Part shown: one piece after another, positions 1-10,279 of the stretch | Position numbering within the stretch: position 1 is the first letter of the stretch | Layout: every line of letters begins with the position of its first letter | Assembly (NCBI GenBank): GCA_036365455.1 | Contig: JAWQUS010000007.1 | Location: forward strand, 22,088,001 to 22,152,000 | Origin: Macrosoma leucophasiata | Lineage: Eukaryota > Arthropoda > Insecta > Lepidoptera > Hedylidae | Reading direction: 5' to 3' | DNA: 64,000 nucleotides | The notes under the pieces: generated by a model | What the model saw: only the letters and a program-made list of their open reading frames with translations | The model's database searches: none | What the model was told of the DNA's origin: nothing | Made by a program: the position numbers and the translations under genes

Positions 1-770
1 GCGGTATAAAGTCAGCGACCAAAACAAATTGCTTCTTAGCTCCAGCAAATAGCGCATGGTCCATATACAAGGGATTGCGTTTCAACTCTCAAACTGTTCC
101 GAATCAGCGAGCAACGATAAAATCATTGTCCCTTAAATTTAACACAAAAATATCACGATGGTACTGCTACCTCTTAATTTTTTTTCCTAACTAGGTTGGG
201 ACACCCGAAATTGCTTGGTAGCGTCACGCGATAAACACATTTATAGCTCTGGGCTTAAGACAACGAGTTGCCTGTGCACGGGATGAATTTTTGAAGAACG
301 CTCAGTTTTAAGGTACTATAATTAAGTTAATGAGACACACTGTATTTCATCTCGCTGTCTATTTCGTCATTGGTGTAGTCTTGGGAGCAGTGATTTACTA
401 AAATGAGTTTTTCCGCTTGTTTAAAAAAACTTTTTTATAGACATGTACTTTTTGGATAGATTGGAAATCATTTTGATATGAACTTACAATTCACCCACAA
501 AAATATTTTTTTTATGTTTCTTCTCATATAAGTTTGGTGTGATTCATTTCTCGGGCAATCGCTGGATGAGTCCGGGCAGAACCATTCGTTGTGGCAGTCT
601 TTGCGGGTGGATTTTGTTGAGCAGTCTTATAAATCATCAGCATGAACTTAGTTGTGATTTTATTCTTATCAACATACCTGAGACTCCTGAGAGACAAATA
701 ATTATTGATGATTTCTGATTAGGCTTATAGTATAGGTCATAACGCCTAAATTCAAGTAATGGTAGTTAAT
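1..770. other. Unassigned AT-rich DNA
   Basis: I see no coding region, inverted terminal repeat or familiar repeat here. The open frames are short and full of stops in neighbouring frames. Confidence 0.5.
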
Positions 771-777
771 GGAGATG

Positions 778-832
778 CTAGAGTATACTAAACTAGACTA
801 GAGTATTCTATAGTAGACTAGAGTATATTAAT
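778..832. repeat. Short degenerate tandem repeat (CTAGAGTATW)
   Basis: The motif ACTAGAGTATA/T recurs three to four times in about 55 bases, separated by a few bases. It looks like a small decaying minisatellite. Confidence 0.5.
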
Positions 833-835
833 GTG

Positions 836-1336
836 TCACCAAGTAAGGGTAACCTAGCTAAGTTAGTAATACGATTACCCCAGTAAAAAACTTGCACTGC
901 GATTCGAAAAAATATAATCTACTGTTGGTTCAGGGCTAAATCCTTATACAGTTGAAAATCTACGTCTTCTAATAAATAAAAGTAATAAATTTAAGTTTCC
1001 TGAAACTTTTGAAATTTTCATTTAATTGGGTTAACCAAGCAATACCAATCAACCGAAATTCATCGAAACCCGCGTTTGAAGTGACAAAAAAAAACAGTTG
1101 TAGTCCTGATGAAGAAAAAACGTCACAGTCGACGGAAACGTGTCGGGAGAACGGACGTGACGACAAACAACTTCCGCTCCTGGAAGAGCTATTCATTGGA
1201 CTCCGCTTATGTCGCGTCGATGGTCCCGATTCAGATAGGGATTGTTTTTATTGGGACTTCGTAGAAACTAAACAACATGTAAAATAATGAAGAAATAAAT
1301 TTTGAAGGATATATAGCATAGTATGTAGTTATTTAT
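836..1336. other. Unassigned; 92-codon open frame judged non-genic
   Basis: A 92-codon + frame (1009-1287) has no domain I recognise. Its middle holds CCTGATGAAGAAAAAACGTC followed by GGAAACGTGTCGGGA, which resembles a motif in dispersed insect repeats (CCTGATGAAG...CGAAACGTCGG). It is more likely a fragment of a non-coding repeat than an exon. Confidence 0.35.
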
Positions 1337-1710
1337 CTTCACGCCAAGTGTTTTACGGGGTAGGCAGACAGTGTGGAGCGACAGATATCCCGGTCCTGAC
1401 ACACCTCCCGTACTTCTTCTACATTCATCATTCTCTTCATACATACACGCCGATTCCTAAGACTTTTGACTCCACCCTCAGATAGTACTCGAAATATTTG
1501 GTCATGGTAGGTCAATCTTGGTCTTCCTGGGCCTCTGCAACCATCCACATTGTGGACCATTGTATATCTGTTCAGTCACTCCCTCATTTGACATTCTTTC
1601 TATATGTTCAAACCATCGGAGCATGCCTTTTTCATTCTTACACCAATACTCTCATTCTCACAAAGCCTCTTTCTTACACCTTCATTACGAACGCGATCGA
1701 TGAGCGACTA
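1337..1710 (-). mobile_element. LINE-H 3' fragment, frameshifted
   Basis: The minus strand matches the C-terminal domain of LINE-H (compare 46577-47021). Recognisable are the GRPRLTYHDQI segment, the RNRRVCMKRMMNVEEV segment and the terminal STLSAYPV followed by the 3' end that reads TCTTCACGCC on the + strand. One A is missing before the GMLRWF motif and a small insertion lies near the CGGWLQ region, so the frame is broken. This is a dead 5'-truncated copy. Confidence 0.8.
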
Positions 1711-1844
1711 TCATAATGATGAACACCATAGTGTTTTATATATTATAGATGTTCTAATTACGCAATTGATAAGATTATAGTTTAGGAGAAACTCGAAGTC
1801 AAAGTTTTTCTCAAAACTTTTAATTAAAAGCCCTGTTTTGCCGA

Positions 1845-2165
1845 CTTAGGTGACAATTCATCCGCAAATGTATCTTATCCGCGGATGAAATGTCACTCGT
1901 TAAAAACAGTAGGGGTCGACTCATCCGAAGTTTTGTTGTTATTCGGAGCAGTCGCCACCTAGGTAAATTACTAGTGGTCCTTTCATCCAAAGTTGAGCAA
2001 CACCTATATTATACCTATCCAAGATGGCAGCTGCATGAAGTTGTCAACTTATTCCTCATGGGTGTCGTTTTTAGGGTTCTTGAGGGTGTTGAATTCGATA
2101 GTGGTGTCAAAATGAATACACCCATGGCGAAATAGTTGTCAAATTCATGCAGCCGCCATCACCGT
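1845..2165 (+). mobile_element. Family L element with a foldback 3' end
   Basis: It begins GACTTAGGTGACAATTCATC and shares TATCTTATCCGCGGATGAAA and CCTATCCAAGATGGC with the reverse copy at 11096-11358, so this is a dispersed ~300-bp element with no coding capacity. In this copy the segment around 2023-2070 (GATGGCAGCTGCATGAA) returns as an imperfect inverted copy at 2115-2160 (TTCATGCAGCCGCCATC). The other copy lacks this second arm. Its class is unknown. Confidence 0.7.
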
Positions 2166-2398
2166 CACTGATCTCTACTTGATACTGATGACTTCGCGCA
2201 AAACGATTTAATTTTTAATTTAGAACAAGCATCGAATCGGGGACCAGTTTAATCTCCAACCCTACCTAAAATAACGTGGAAAAGATAACAACAGGTGTCG
2301 AAACCTTAATCTTTGTATATTTTGTCCAATTTAACGTCATCGCAAATGAATAGGTTCAAGTGAAATATTGCTATATAATGCTCACAAATACCAAATTT

Positions 2399-2675
2399 AC
2401 TGGTAGTAGAGTTGCAGTGTAGGAACTCTGCGTAGGGCGTAGGCACCACCGCATTGCCTAATATATCTGTCAAATGGTAGTGTTCAGCACTATCGTGTTT
2501 AGATGATAATGTATGTCCACGTAATAACTATCATAAAGACATAACATCTAAGTCCTCAAGGGTGCCAACGCATTTGAATTTTAACCCGTCCTTTTTGTGT
2601 AGATGTCTGTAGTAGTCATCACTTAACATCAATGTGAATTGCACGCTTGTTTGCTTACGTTACATAAAAAAAAAA
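2399..2675 (+). mobile_element. Family A, diverged full-length copy
   Basis: It runs from ACTGGTAGTAGAGTTGCAG to a ten-base A run. The diagnostic internal blocks are present: GTAGGCACCACCGCATT, AATGGTAGTGTTCAGCACTATCGTG and TCATCACTTAACATCAATGTGAA. It is more diverged than most copies. It codes for nothing. The A-rich end suggests a SINE, but I find no B-box, so a Helitron-related (HINE) origin remains possible. Confidence 0.85.
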
Positions 2676-2763
2676 CAAATCGGAATTCGCCACCCTAAAT
2701 CACGTAAATGAAAAAGGGAAATTCAATAAAACACACGGGCTACTGAATTTCCGTTCTATACAA

Positions 2764-3990
2764 AATCAACCAGTCGGTATCAGATGAGTTGAGTTGTAAT
2801 TACAACTATATGAAATCCCAATCACAAATACGTAACTCTCAAATAAATGAAATTGTTTGTAACGAAAATTGAGACCGACCCGTACTGGTTTTATTTTAAA
2901 ATCGGATACTGAACATAAATTAATTTGCAGACTGTATAATAAAAGCATTATAATTGGTCGGTCGATGGATTGACACGTATATGTGGTTGTATAGATATTT
3001 CAGTACTTCAGCTTCATACAGCTCATACATGGTTGTCCAATTTATTGGATTGCGTCAAATGACATATTCGCATCTAATTTCAATGGACATGTTATATCGA
3101 TTAAGATTTAACAAAGTTATTGCAACTGGTTCCTATCACGTAGATACAATGAAAATCGGTTTGTTTGTCTGTCTTGTCTTTACCTGTGTTTGGAACAGGG
3201 TACGTGATGCATAGCCCCTTAAAAACTATCACAGAGACATGACACTTTTACTGGTGGTAGAGCTCCAGTGACGGAGCTCGCGGGCGTAGGCACCACCGTA
3301 TTACCTATAAACTTGCCGCTAAATGGTAGTGTTCAGCACTATCGTGTTCCGGTCAGGTGGTAATGCACGGCCTCTGTAATTTCCGGCACAGAGGCATAAA
3401 ACCTAAGGCCTCAGGAGTGGCAAACAAGCATGCAGTTCACATTGATGTTAAGTGATGACTGCAGCCTATAGACACCCACACAAAGACCAAGGTCAAAATG
3501 CAGATGCGTTACCACTCCTGAGGCCTTAGGTCTTATGCCTCTGTGCCGGAAATTACAGGGCCGTACATTACCACCTGACCGGAACACGATAGTGTTGAAC
3601 ACTACCATTTAGCGGAAAGTATATTAGGTAATGCGGTGGTGCCTACGCCCGCGAGCTCCGTCACTGGAGCTCTACCACCAGTAACATAAAAATAAAAATT
3701 TGATAGGAATATGAAATTTGATACAATCCAATAAATTGGTAAACCATGTTCCGAAATATTTAAACTTCAACACACATACGTATCAATCGATCGATCAACC
3801 AATTATTATGCCGCTATACAGTCTACAAATTAATTCAAGTTCTGTATCGGATTTTAAAATAAAACCAGTACGGACTGCTCTCAATTATCGTTACAAACAG
3901 TTCAATTTTGTTCAGAGCCACGCTATTTGTGATTGAAATTTTATACACCTAGTTGTAAATACAACAACTCAACTCGTCTGATTCCAAGTG
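2764..3990. repeat. Large inverted duplication, arms ~300 bp, centred on family A
   Basis: The left arm (about 2764-3095) and right arm (about 3690-3990) are reverse complements with scattered differences. Shared landmarks are CGGATTTTAAAATAAAACCAGTACGG, ATTAATTTGCAGACTG versus CAGTCTACAAATTAATT, and AATCCAATAAATTGG. Between them sits the head-to-head family A composite (3250-3682). The flanks outside the mobile element therefore appear to have been copied in inverted orientation as well. Confidence 0.75.
3250..3682. mobile_element. Family A head-to-head palindromic composite
   Basis: A + copy starts at 3250 and stops near 3420 at CCTCAGGAGTGG. It switches directly to a minus copy, nearly complete but lacking its T-run, that begins CAAACAAGCATGCAG and ends ACCACCAGT at 3682. 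The outer ~170 bases on each side are near-perfect reverse complements. The junction shares GTGG with the point in the minus copy where reading resumes, which fits a template switch. Confidence 0.85.
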
Positions 3991-4200
3991 ATTAATTTTG
4001 GGTAGAAAGGAATTTCAGGAATCAGTCACCCTTAAGTATTAAATATTTCATTGATTTTTTTATTTAACTTCTTTTTTATGTTTTATGTAATTCAGAATGG
4101 AAAATTTTGTCTCTTAACTCTTGAATCTGTTATATTCATAATTCGCGAAATTTTACTTCCCCCTATTATTTATTTGGGATAACGCTATTTTATTTTTTTT

Positions 4201-4487
4201 ACTGGTGGTAGAGCTCCAGTGACGGAGCTCGCGGACGTAGGCACCACCGCATTACCTAATATACTTGCCGCTAAAAGGTAGTGTTCTGCACTATCGTGTT
4301 ACGGTCAGGTGGTAATGTACGGCCCTGTAATTTCCGGCACAGAGGCGTAACACCTTAAGCCTCAGGCGTGGTAACGCATCTGCACTTTGACCTTGGTCTT
4401 TATGTGGGTGTCTATAGGCTGCAGTCATCCCTTAACATATATGTAAACTGGATGCGAGTTTGCCACCTTCAAAACATGAAAAAAAAA
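4201..4487 (+). mobile_element. Family A, full-length copy
   Basis: It is complete from ACTGGTGGTAGAGCTCCAG to the A run ending at 4487 and stands immediately after a T-rich run. The hairpin GAGCTCC/GGAGCTC at the ACTGG end is intact. It differs little from the best copies. Confidence 0.9.
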
Positions 4488-4581
4488 TCTAATCCTGTGA
4501 TTTAAATACCAATCACATTTAAAAGTTGTTTTTACTACAATCCCTCACCACTTAACTAAGCACATTATTAAACCTATCTTG

Positions 4582-4745
4582 ACCAAATAGGTCGATTCCT
4601 AGGATGTCTGAGAGTGGGTCGTGTCTTAGGAATCGGCGTGCATGTATGAAACAAAATGATGAATAGAGAAGAAGCACGGCAGGTGTGTCAGGACCGGGAT
4701 ATCTGGCGCTCCACACTCTCTGCCTACCCTGTAATGGACTTAGCT
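4582..4745 (+). mobile_element. LINE-H 3' fragment
   Basis: This is the last ~160 bases of LINE-H. It includes TTAGGAATCGGCGTGCATGTATGAA, CAGGACCGGGATATCTGGCG and TCTGCCTACCCTGTAA. The frame is disrupted by small indels (AAACAAAATGATG in place of AAGAGAATGATG). Confidence 0.8.
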
Positions 4746-4865
4746 ATAAAATTTCTTAATACGTTTTATATATTTATTACCTGCATATTATTAAGTACCT
4801 GTATGTAAATCTTTTGTTTGGTCGAACTAGGTACAGTTCGTGGACACCATTTTGACATAATAATA

Positions 4866-5595
4866 ATAGGTTTGGGAAAAAGTCTTTTCGCATTATAGTA
4901 TGTATGAACTTGTAATAAAATCTCTTTGGCTGTAGTATTTGTATCTGGCTGGTTTTGGTATCATTGAAAGTTAAAATTTTAAAGAACATAATTCCAAATT
5001 CAAATTAGGCAATTGTGTGATTTCATTTGTTTTTCGTACTGTCAAGATGAGTGAATCTAATGAAGAAATTCGATACATTTTAGAATTTTACTACAAAAAA
5101 GGTAAAAATGCAACGCAAGCCGCGAAAAAAATTTGCGATGTTTATGGACCTAGTGCAGTGTCTGTGAGAGTAGCACAAATTTGGTTTAAGCGTTTTCAAT
5201 CCGGAAATTTTGATGTCAAAGATGCACCTCGCTCTGGTCGCCCTATTACGTATAAAATGGATGCCATTTTTGAAAAAGTGGAGCAAGATCGACATATCAG
5301 TAATTACGACGTAGCTGAAAAACTGAGAATTGATCACAAAACAGTTTTGGCGCATTTGAAAAAAGCTGGGTACAAAAAAAAGCTCAATATTTGGGTACCT
5401 CACGAGCTCACTGAAAGAAACCTAATGAACCGTGTACTCATTTGTGATTCTTTATTACGACGTAATGAAACCGAATCATTTTTGATGAAGCTGATAACTG
5501 GTGATGAAAAGTGGATCACGTACGACAAGAACGTGCGAAAAAAGGTCGTGGTCAAAGCCCGGTCAGGCTTCACAGACTGTGGCGAAACCCGGGTT
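4866..5595 (+). mobile_element. mariner element, 3'-truncated
   Basis: The 5' terminal inverted repeat starts ATAGGTTTGGGAAAAAGTC after a TA. It matches the outer end of the deleted copy at 44483-44898. A ~180-bp leader precedes the transposase frame. The similarity stops near 5595, so the second half of the gene and the 3' terminal repeat are missing and the element cannot move by itself. Confidence 0.9.
5047..5595 (+). pseudogene. mariner transposase fragment, frameshifted
   Basis: The start ATG (MSESNEEIR) is chosen because mariner transposases typically begin just before this segment; an upstream in-frame Met at 5017 lies in leader sequence. The N-terminal paired helix-turn-helix DNA-binding half is present (AAKKICDVYGPSAV, WFKRFQSG, APRSGRP). 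The linker motif WVPHEL is present, as is the first catalytic Asp in TGDEKWITYD. A one-base A insertion in the A run near 5537 moves the proper continuation (KRSWSKPG...AQTVAKPGLT-like) into the next frame. The second and third catalytic Asp of the D,D34D triad are absent. It is certainly inactive. I cannot fix the subfamily. Confidence 0.92.
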
Positions 5596-6088
5596 AACTC
5601 GCAACTCGCTTTCCCCCAACATATACTATTTCCCAATCCAATATTTGACATTTAAAATTGGGATGCGTCAAAAGGAAATTTAGAAAGTATTGTTTTAACT
5701 TAATTTGTATGATTTTGTTGATAATTCATTGCATAATTCTGAGAGTAGATTGTTTATAAGCCGAGGGATAATGTAACTGGTTGTGCGTTCGCCATAACTA
5801 TTGTTGGCGCGATGAGCCGATTATAGACATTGCCGGAGAGTGTACAGTTCAATGCACAGGTTCAATGATATTCAAATCTGTTTGATATTCATTCAAATGT
5901 TTTCTTTTAGCAATAAATAATTAACGTAGCACTTAGGTTGGATTATACACATTGATAGGAACTACTTTCTCTCGTTCGTCATCCGCCATTACATATGAAA
6001 AATATAAGAATTTACATAGATTCAACCCTTAAACTAACTGAATCCTAATACTAGATAGGCAACTTAATTTGTGAAATAAGTGGTATTA
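5596..6088. other. Unassigned DNA
   Basis: No repeat, RNA gene or coding signal is evident after the mariner break point. Confidence 0.5.
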
Positions 6089-6402
6089 GTCAACGTAACT
6101 TCACGCCTGTAATGCCCGAAGGGGTAGGCAGAGGTAAATGCATGCATTCAAGTATACATGCAAACACCCACGATTCGCCGGTTACGTTTTGGCCCATGTA
6201 ACAGGTGGGGAGCCTGTTGACATCTCCGGGCACATTACCAAACTTCGAGGTACTGGGAAATTTCCAGAAAATGGAAAAATCCCAATAGAACCAGAGATAA
6301 AGGACTTCACACGATTATCTCTGATAACCCCCTACCCGGGAATCGAACCCAGGACCTCAGCGTAGTAGTAGTGGCCCGCTACCACTAGGCTACCGAGGCA
6401 GT
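6089..6402 (-). mobile_element. SINE-K, full-length
   Basis: Read on the minus strand, the element starts with a tRNA-like head: an A-box like TAGCCTAGTGGTAGCGG and a perfect B-box core GGGTTCGATTCC. A ~230-bp body follows and ends near CATTACAGGCGTGAAGTTACG. The 8-bp direct repeat TGGTATTA at 6081-6088 and 6403-6410 is a plausible target-site duplication. A second copy lies at 61099-61434. It would be transcribed by RNA polymerase III and moved by a LINE. Confidence 0.82.
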
Positions 6403-6410
6403 TGGTATTA

Positions 6411-7440
6411 TTCAGTTTCATAATACTAACGAACCTTCCCGGAACTACTTCTATAGAGCGTATTTGCATATCGTAGCTGCTCCAGACTAACTGGGAGATT
6501 TTCTCGAATACCCAGTCCGCTCCAATATACAGTGTACCTACATTAGATAAGGTCAGCCATGATACCTCTGAGCATTCAGACGGCTGATATTTTAGTTGAG
6601 CGTGTTTCGAATTTTCAAGTGATTTTTGGAAATGATCGCAGTGGTTCTCCGTTGCATTTATGTATGACTGCTGACCCGGCTAAAGGCATGCTGCCATACT
6701 ATTACAATAAATATAAAAGCCATTGCCGCACAAATAATTTAAAAAAAAAACACATCAGACGAGGCCATCGACGACACAATACAGCTTCTCTCCCAAAACA
6801 ATTATCCATCTTTGGATTGAATTAAATTTGTTTTCATGTCCGCTATTTTTTTTGCAACTAGTTCAATGCTATTGCAATAGTACAGTGTAATTTTTATGGG
6901 CTTAGAAAGCGTTTTCGATAAAAACTCCTAGTTAGCTTGATTTTTTAAGACACCACCAACATTTTTTATATCCCAACCAATTTACACAAAGCTTGTCGCG
7001 AACCAACAGACAGACAAGACGCAGCGAAGGCGTTTATTATAACGTGTATAAATTAAGATTCTCATTCGAACCTACTCATCGAAAAGAATGATGAATCTAA
7101 ACGACTAAAGATGTACCACAGATATTTTTTTATTCAAGAACATAGTATCAAAAATATTTTACTGACATCCAATTAAGAAATTCAATTAATTTTAATTGAT
7201 TCAATATCCAAAATCTTGATCGAGATATCCAGAACGTACCGTATTTCAATCACATATCTAAAATTAATCTCCGAAAATCAATATCCTGTTTCAATCTCTT
7301 ATATCTATCTATATATTTAAAGTACATGTAATAATAAAATTCATCTCTGAGCACACATTGTCCGGATGTTCGCAATTTAAATAACGAAACCAATCTCGAG
7401 GAATCAGCTCTGACGCAATATTGACGTTACTACCAGACTG
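6411..7440. other. Unassigned AT-rich DNA with an 88-codon open frame
   Basis: The + frame 6559-6825 (88 codons) has no motif I recognise and no supporting splice or promoter context. CCAACAGACAGACAAGACGCAGCG near 7002 resembles the tail of a LINE 3' end. The rest shows nothing. Confidence 0.4.
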
Positions 7441-7690
7441 TGTGCTTGCCTTTATTGGGAACACAAATTATGGCTGATGACGTAAGAGAGATGAGCTGAT
7501 GAGGATTCACCTTTTTTCTTGTTAAATAGGTAAAGTTGCATTAAAAAATGTCCAATGAATTAGGTACTTAGCTTACTGGTAGAGTTCCAGTCTCGGAGCT
7601 TGAGGGCGTAGGCTTTATTGGGAACATAAAATATGCCTGATTGCGTAATAGAATTTACACTTTCTTGTTACAAATATAATTGTTTACATA
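7441..7690. repeat. Short tandem duplication (~163-bp offset) with a family A scrap
   Basis: CTTTATTGGGAACACAAATTATG and what follows it near 7450 recurs as CTTTATTGGGAACATAAAATATG near 7613, both followed by GATGACGTAA/GATTGCGTAA and TTTCTTGTTA. Between them, 7574-7613 is the first ~40 bases of family A (+). Confidence 0.6.
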
Positions 7691-7980
7691 GAGCAACACG
7701 GGCCACCGGCCACGGCGGACTGGAGGAGAGTAGCCATATGCACGCTTTCCCCTCTGTCAAAGTACAAACCCAAATGGTTCTACGCTTTTTCCCCCTATGT
7801 TTAAATGTGTGCGTGAAATTGTTTATGTATTTTGTTTTGTAATAGACGATTTTTGTAGTGTGTGTGTGTATCACACGTAGTTCCCCCGCAAAAATAACAG
7901 ACTGTTTTGCATCGGCAATAAGCGCTATGGCTACTCCCGTCCGGTCCGACGCGGCGGCCGGTGGCATGTGTTGCTGTATG
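7687..7980 (+). mobile_element. MITE-1 (hAT-like), 294 bp with 8-bp target duplication
   Basis: The ends are inverted: CATAGAGCAACACGGGCCAC and, reversed, CATACAGCAACACATGCCAC, continuing inward through GGAGGGGAGTAGCCAT-like sequence for about 50 bp. It is flanked by the exact 8-bp repeat ATTGTTTA at 7679-7686 and 7981-7988. Eight-bp duplications are typical of hAT-superfamily transposition. There is no coding capacity, so a transposase would act in trans. Confidence 0.9.
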
Positions 7981-8099
7981 ATTGTTTATTTTTGTATTAT
8001 TATAATATTACATGTACATGTATAACCATCCCTATGCACCAGCAGTAAAATTGTATTTTGATTTACCAATACTAAATTAAAAAAAAATTACACAATATT

Positions 8100-9125
8100 C
8101 AAATCTTCCGTCGTAATTTTCACGATTCCAAAATTCCAAACATCAAAGAGATCGTGATTGTTGTTTTAAACAATTTTCATTTAATTGTTTTATATTATTT
8201 CGCAGTAACACATGCTTGTGAAATATATTTTATTTTAAAGAAAAATGGAAAAAAAAATGACTTGAGGCGAGACTCGAACTTGCGGCCTACTGGGAATCTA
8301 GTCCAGCCGCTCTTCCAATTGAGCTACTGAAGTCCTGCCCGATTTGTCAAATCTTTCCTTCACATTTATTGCATTGCTTTATGGTAGCAGCAGCGCCATC
8401 TATTGCCAACTATGCTAGTTATGCAACCGATATAATAGACTTTTCAGTTTATTGAATATCGTAAAGAAGTCGCTCTTACCCTTAATAATTGTTTTATATT
8501 ATTTCGCATTAACACATGCTTGTGAAATATATTTTTATTTAAAGAAAATTGGAAAGAAAAATTTGACTTCAGTCGAACTCGCGGCCAACGGGGAATCTAG
8601 TCCAGCCGCTCGTCCAATTGAGCTACTGAAGTGGAAAGAAAAATTTTTCTTTAAAATAAAATATAATTTTCATTTACTTTTTAATTTCAAACAAAGCCTT
8701 TCTTTATTGCCTTCTCTCGTCCACATTGTTGTACTTACAGATTGAGGTACAATTTCGTTCGACGATTTTAATTTCTTATTATCTGGATCTATTAATATCG
8801 GCACCATATTTGCTTTGGCAGTCGATTAAAGGTGTTAATTTCAGACAATGTTATTGTAAAATATAAGGCGCATCCGTTTGATACAAAAATATCCCAGGTG
8901 TTTCTAAATGTTTCGTTAAATAAGAATAACGGTTGGTTAGGAAAAGTGTCTTTAAAAATTAGTCAGTCCTGAAGTATACATGCTGGTATAAAATAATATA
9001 TTTAAATCATAACTGGAACCAGTTAAAAAATCATCGCCAGTAATGATGAATAATGAAACAAATGGTTATTTTTTTATGATTATTCGATCCATAAGTGAAG
9101 AAAATTAGACGATGAAAATGTTTAT
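8100..9125. repeat. Tandem segmental duplication, unit 1
   Basis: This is homologous to 9347-10145. Shared blocks are TCAAAGAGATCGTG/TTTGTTGTTTTAAACAATTTTCATTTA, TTTAATTTCAAACAAAGC, CTCGTCC(A/G)CATT, ATATCGG(C/G)ACCATATTT and GGTGTTNATTTCAG. This unit is split by a 481-bp SINE-C insertion (8184-8664) that unit 2 lacks. On the minus strand, 8670-8830 has a short open frame (MVPILIDPDNKKLKSS...). Unit 2 contains stops there, so coding function is doubtful. Confidence 0.75.
8184..8664 (-). mobile_element. SINE-C insertion holding two tRNA-like modules
   Basis: The exact 12-bp repeat AATTTTCATTTA (8172-8183, 8665-8676) flanks the block, and the duplicated homologous unit at 9347 has one uninterrupted copy of that target. 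Inside are two minus-strand SINE-C copies with tRNA-like heads near 8262-8337 and 8566-8640. Each has an A-box like TAGCTCAATTGGAAGAGCGG; the first has B-box GTTCGAGTCTC, the second a damaged one. The first copy keeps the 5' leader ending in TAGATGGCGCTG; the second is truncated. Confidence 0.82.
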
Positions 9126-9182
9126 ATTATAAATTCTACGATAAAGTCGCTAGCAAAACCTAGTTTTTACTGCAACCTTAAA

Positions 9183-9240
9183 TTTTTACCCGGCTTCAAA
9201 AAAGGAGGAGGTTCTCAATTCGTCCAGATGTTATTAATTA
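9183..9240 (+). repeat. Dispersed repeat fragment (GGCTTCAAAAAAGGAGGAGG)
   Basis: The motif GAGGTTCTCAATTCGTCC recurs at 29001-29115. I recall this type as a widespread lepidopteran non-coding repeat end. Confidence 0.65.
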
Positions 9241-9346
9241 TTGCAAATCTTTATCATCTCTACAATCGCATGTCAACGTGACCTATGTCTGTTTTTCTGA
9301 CATTATATATTTGATTCCGCAGACAACAGGATACCTAATATACATT

Positions 9347-10145
9347 GAAATCCTCCATTGTAATTTTCACAATTTCAAACATCAAAGAGATCGTATTTGT
9401 TGTTTTAAACAATTTTCATTTACTATTTAATTTCAAACAAAGCTATTCGATACTCCCTCCTCTCGTCCGCATTCTTGTACTTACTGATGGAGTTACAATT
9501 TCGATCGACGATTTTCATCTCTTATTATCCATCTATTCATGTATATCTATACAAATAAATAAAATTGGAGTGTCTGTTTGTAATATAAAAATAACCGCTT
9601 TTTACTAAATGCATGTGTATGTATACACAGTACATACCTATACTAAAACAACATTTTATTCAATTTTTGTCTGTTTGTTGGGGATAATCTTGGGAACGGC
9701 TGGACCGATTTCGACGGGACTTTCACTGGCCGATAGCTTATGTAGTTAAGAGTAACTAAGGCTACTTTAATACTAGCTGCGCCCACGAATTGGTCAGGGT
9801 AGATACTTAACAAATCATAAATTCTAACGCGGGCGAAGTCGCGGGCACAGCCTAGTATCTAATAATATCGGGACCATATTTACTTTGGCACTTGATAAAG
9901 GGTGTTCATTTCAGGCAATGTTATTGTTAAATTGAGGACTTTCGTTTGATTTAAATACGTTGCAGGTAAACGTGTCGTTAAATTTGGAATGATAGGTAGT
10001 TTGGAAACGTGTCCTTAAAAACAAGTAGCTGCTGAACTTACTTCCACACATTATTATTTTGTACAGTAATACCCATACTTACGCTTCTATATTTTAATGG
10101 TGGCCGAATCGTCAGTGAAAAAACTAATAATATTAAAATGTGTCA
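9347..10145. repeat. Tandem segmental duplication, unit 2
   Basis: This is the second unit of the duplication described at 8100. The SINE-C target is intact here (CAATTTTCATTTACTATTTAATTTC), but a family G element (9545-9856) interrupts it where unit 1 is continuous. The two units therefore diverged, and each was hit after duplication. Confidence 0.75.
9545..9856 (+). mobile_element. Family G element
   Basis: It begins TATCTATACAAATAAATAAAATTGG. It carries AATAACCGCTTTTTACTAAATG, TCTGTCTGTTTGTTGG and GGAACGGCTGGACCGATTT, and ends GGGCGAAGTCGCGGGCACAGC. It matches, inverted, 10280-10585. I recall such sequences as common non-coding lepidopteran repeats, possibly LINE 3' ends. No reading frame is seen. 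Confidence 0.7.
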
Positions 10146-10279
10146 ACTCGGACAAGTGTCCGAATAATTTGTATCCGAGTCGTCAGCTACTGTCTCCGCT
10201 CTGTTAGTGTTCGGTTTACGAGAAGTTCGAGAACACATTATTTATTGACATACCTATAATTATATCATACAATAGACTA

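Noticed and set aside
1009..1287. 92-codon + frame as a possible exon
   Set aside because: No motif, and the middle resembles a non-coding dispersed repeat.
6559..6825. 88-codon + frame
   Set aside because: No recognisable motif, no splice or promoter context.
8670..8830. 47-codon minus frame (MVPILIDPDNKKLKSS...) as a conserved exon
   Set aside because: The duplicated unit has in-frame stops at the corresponding place and no motif is recognised.
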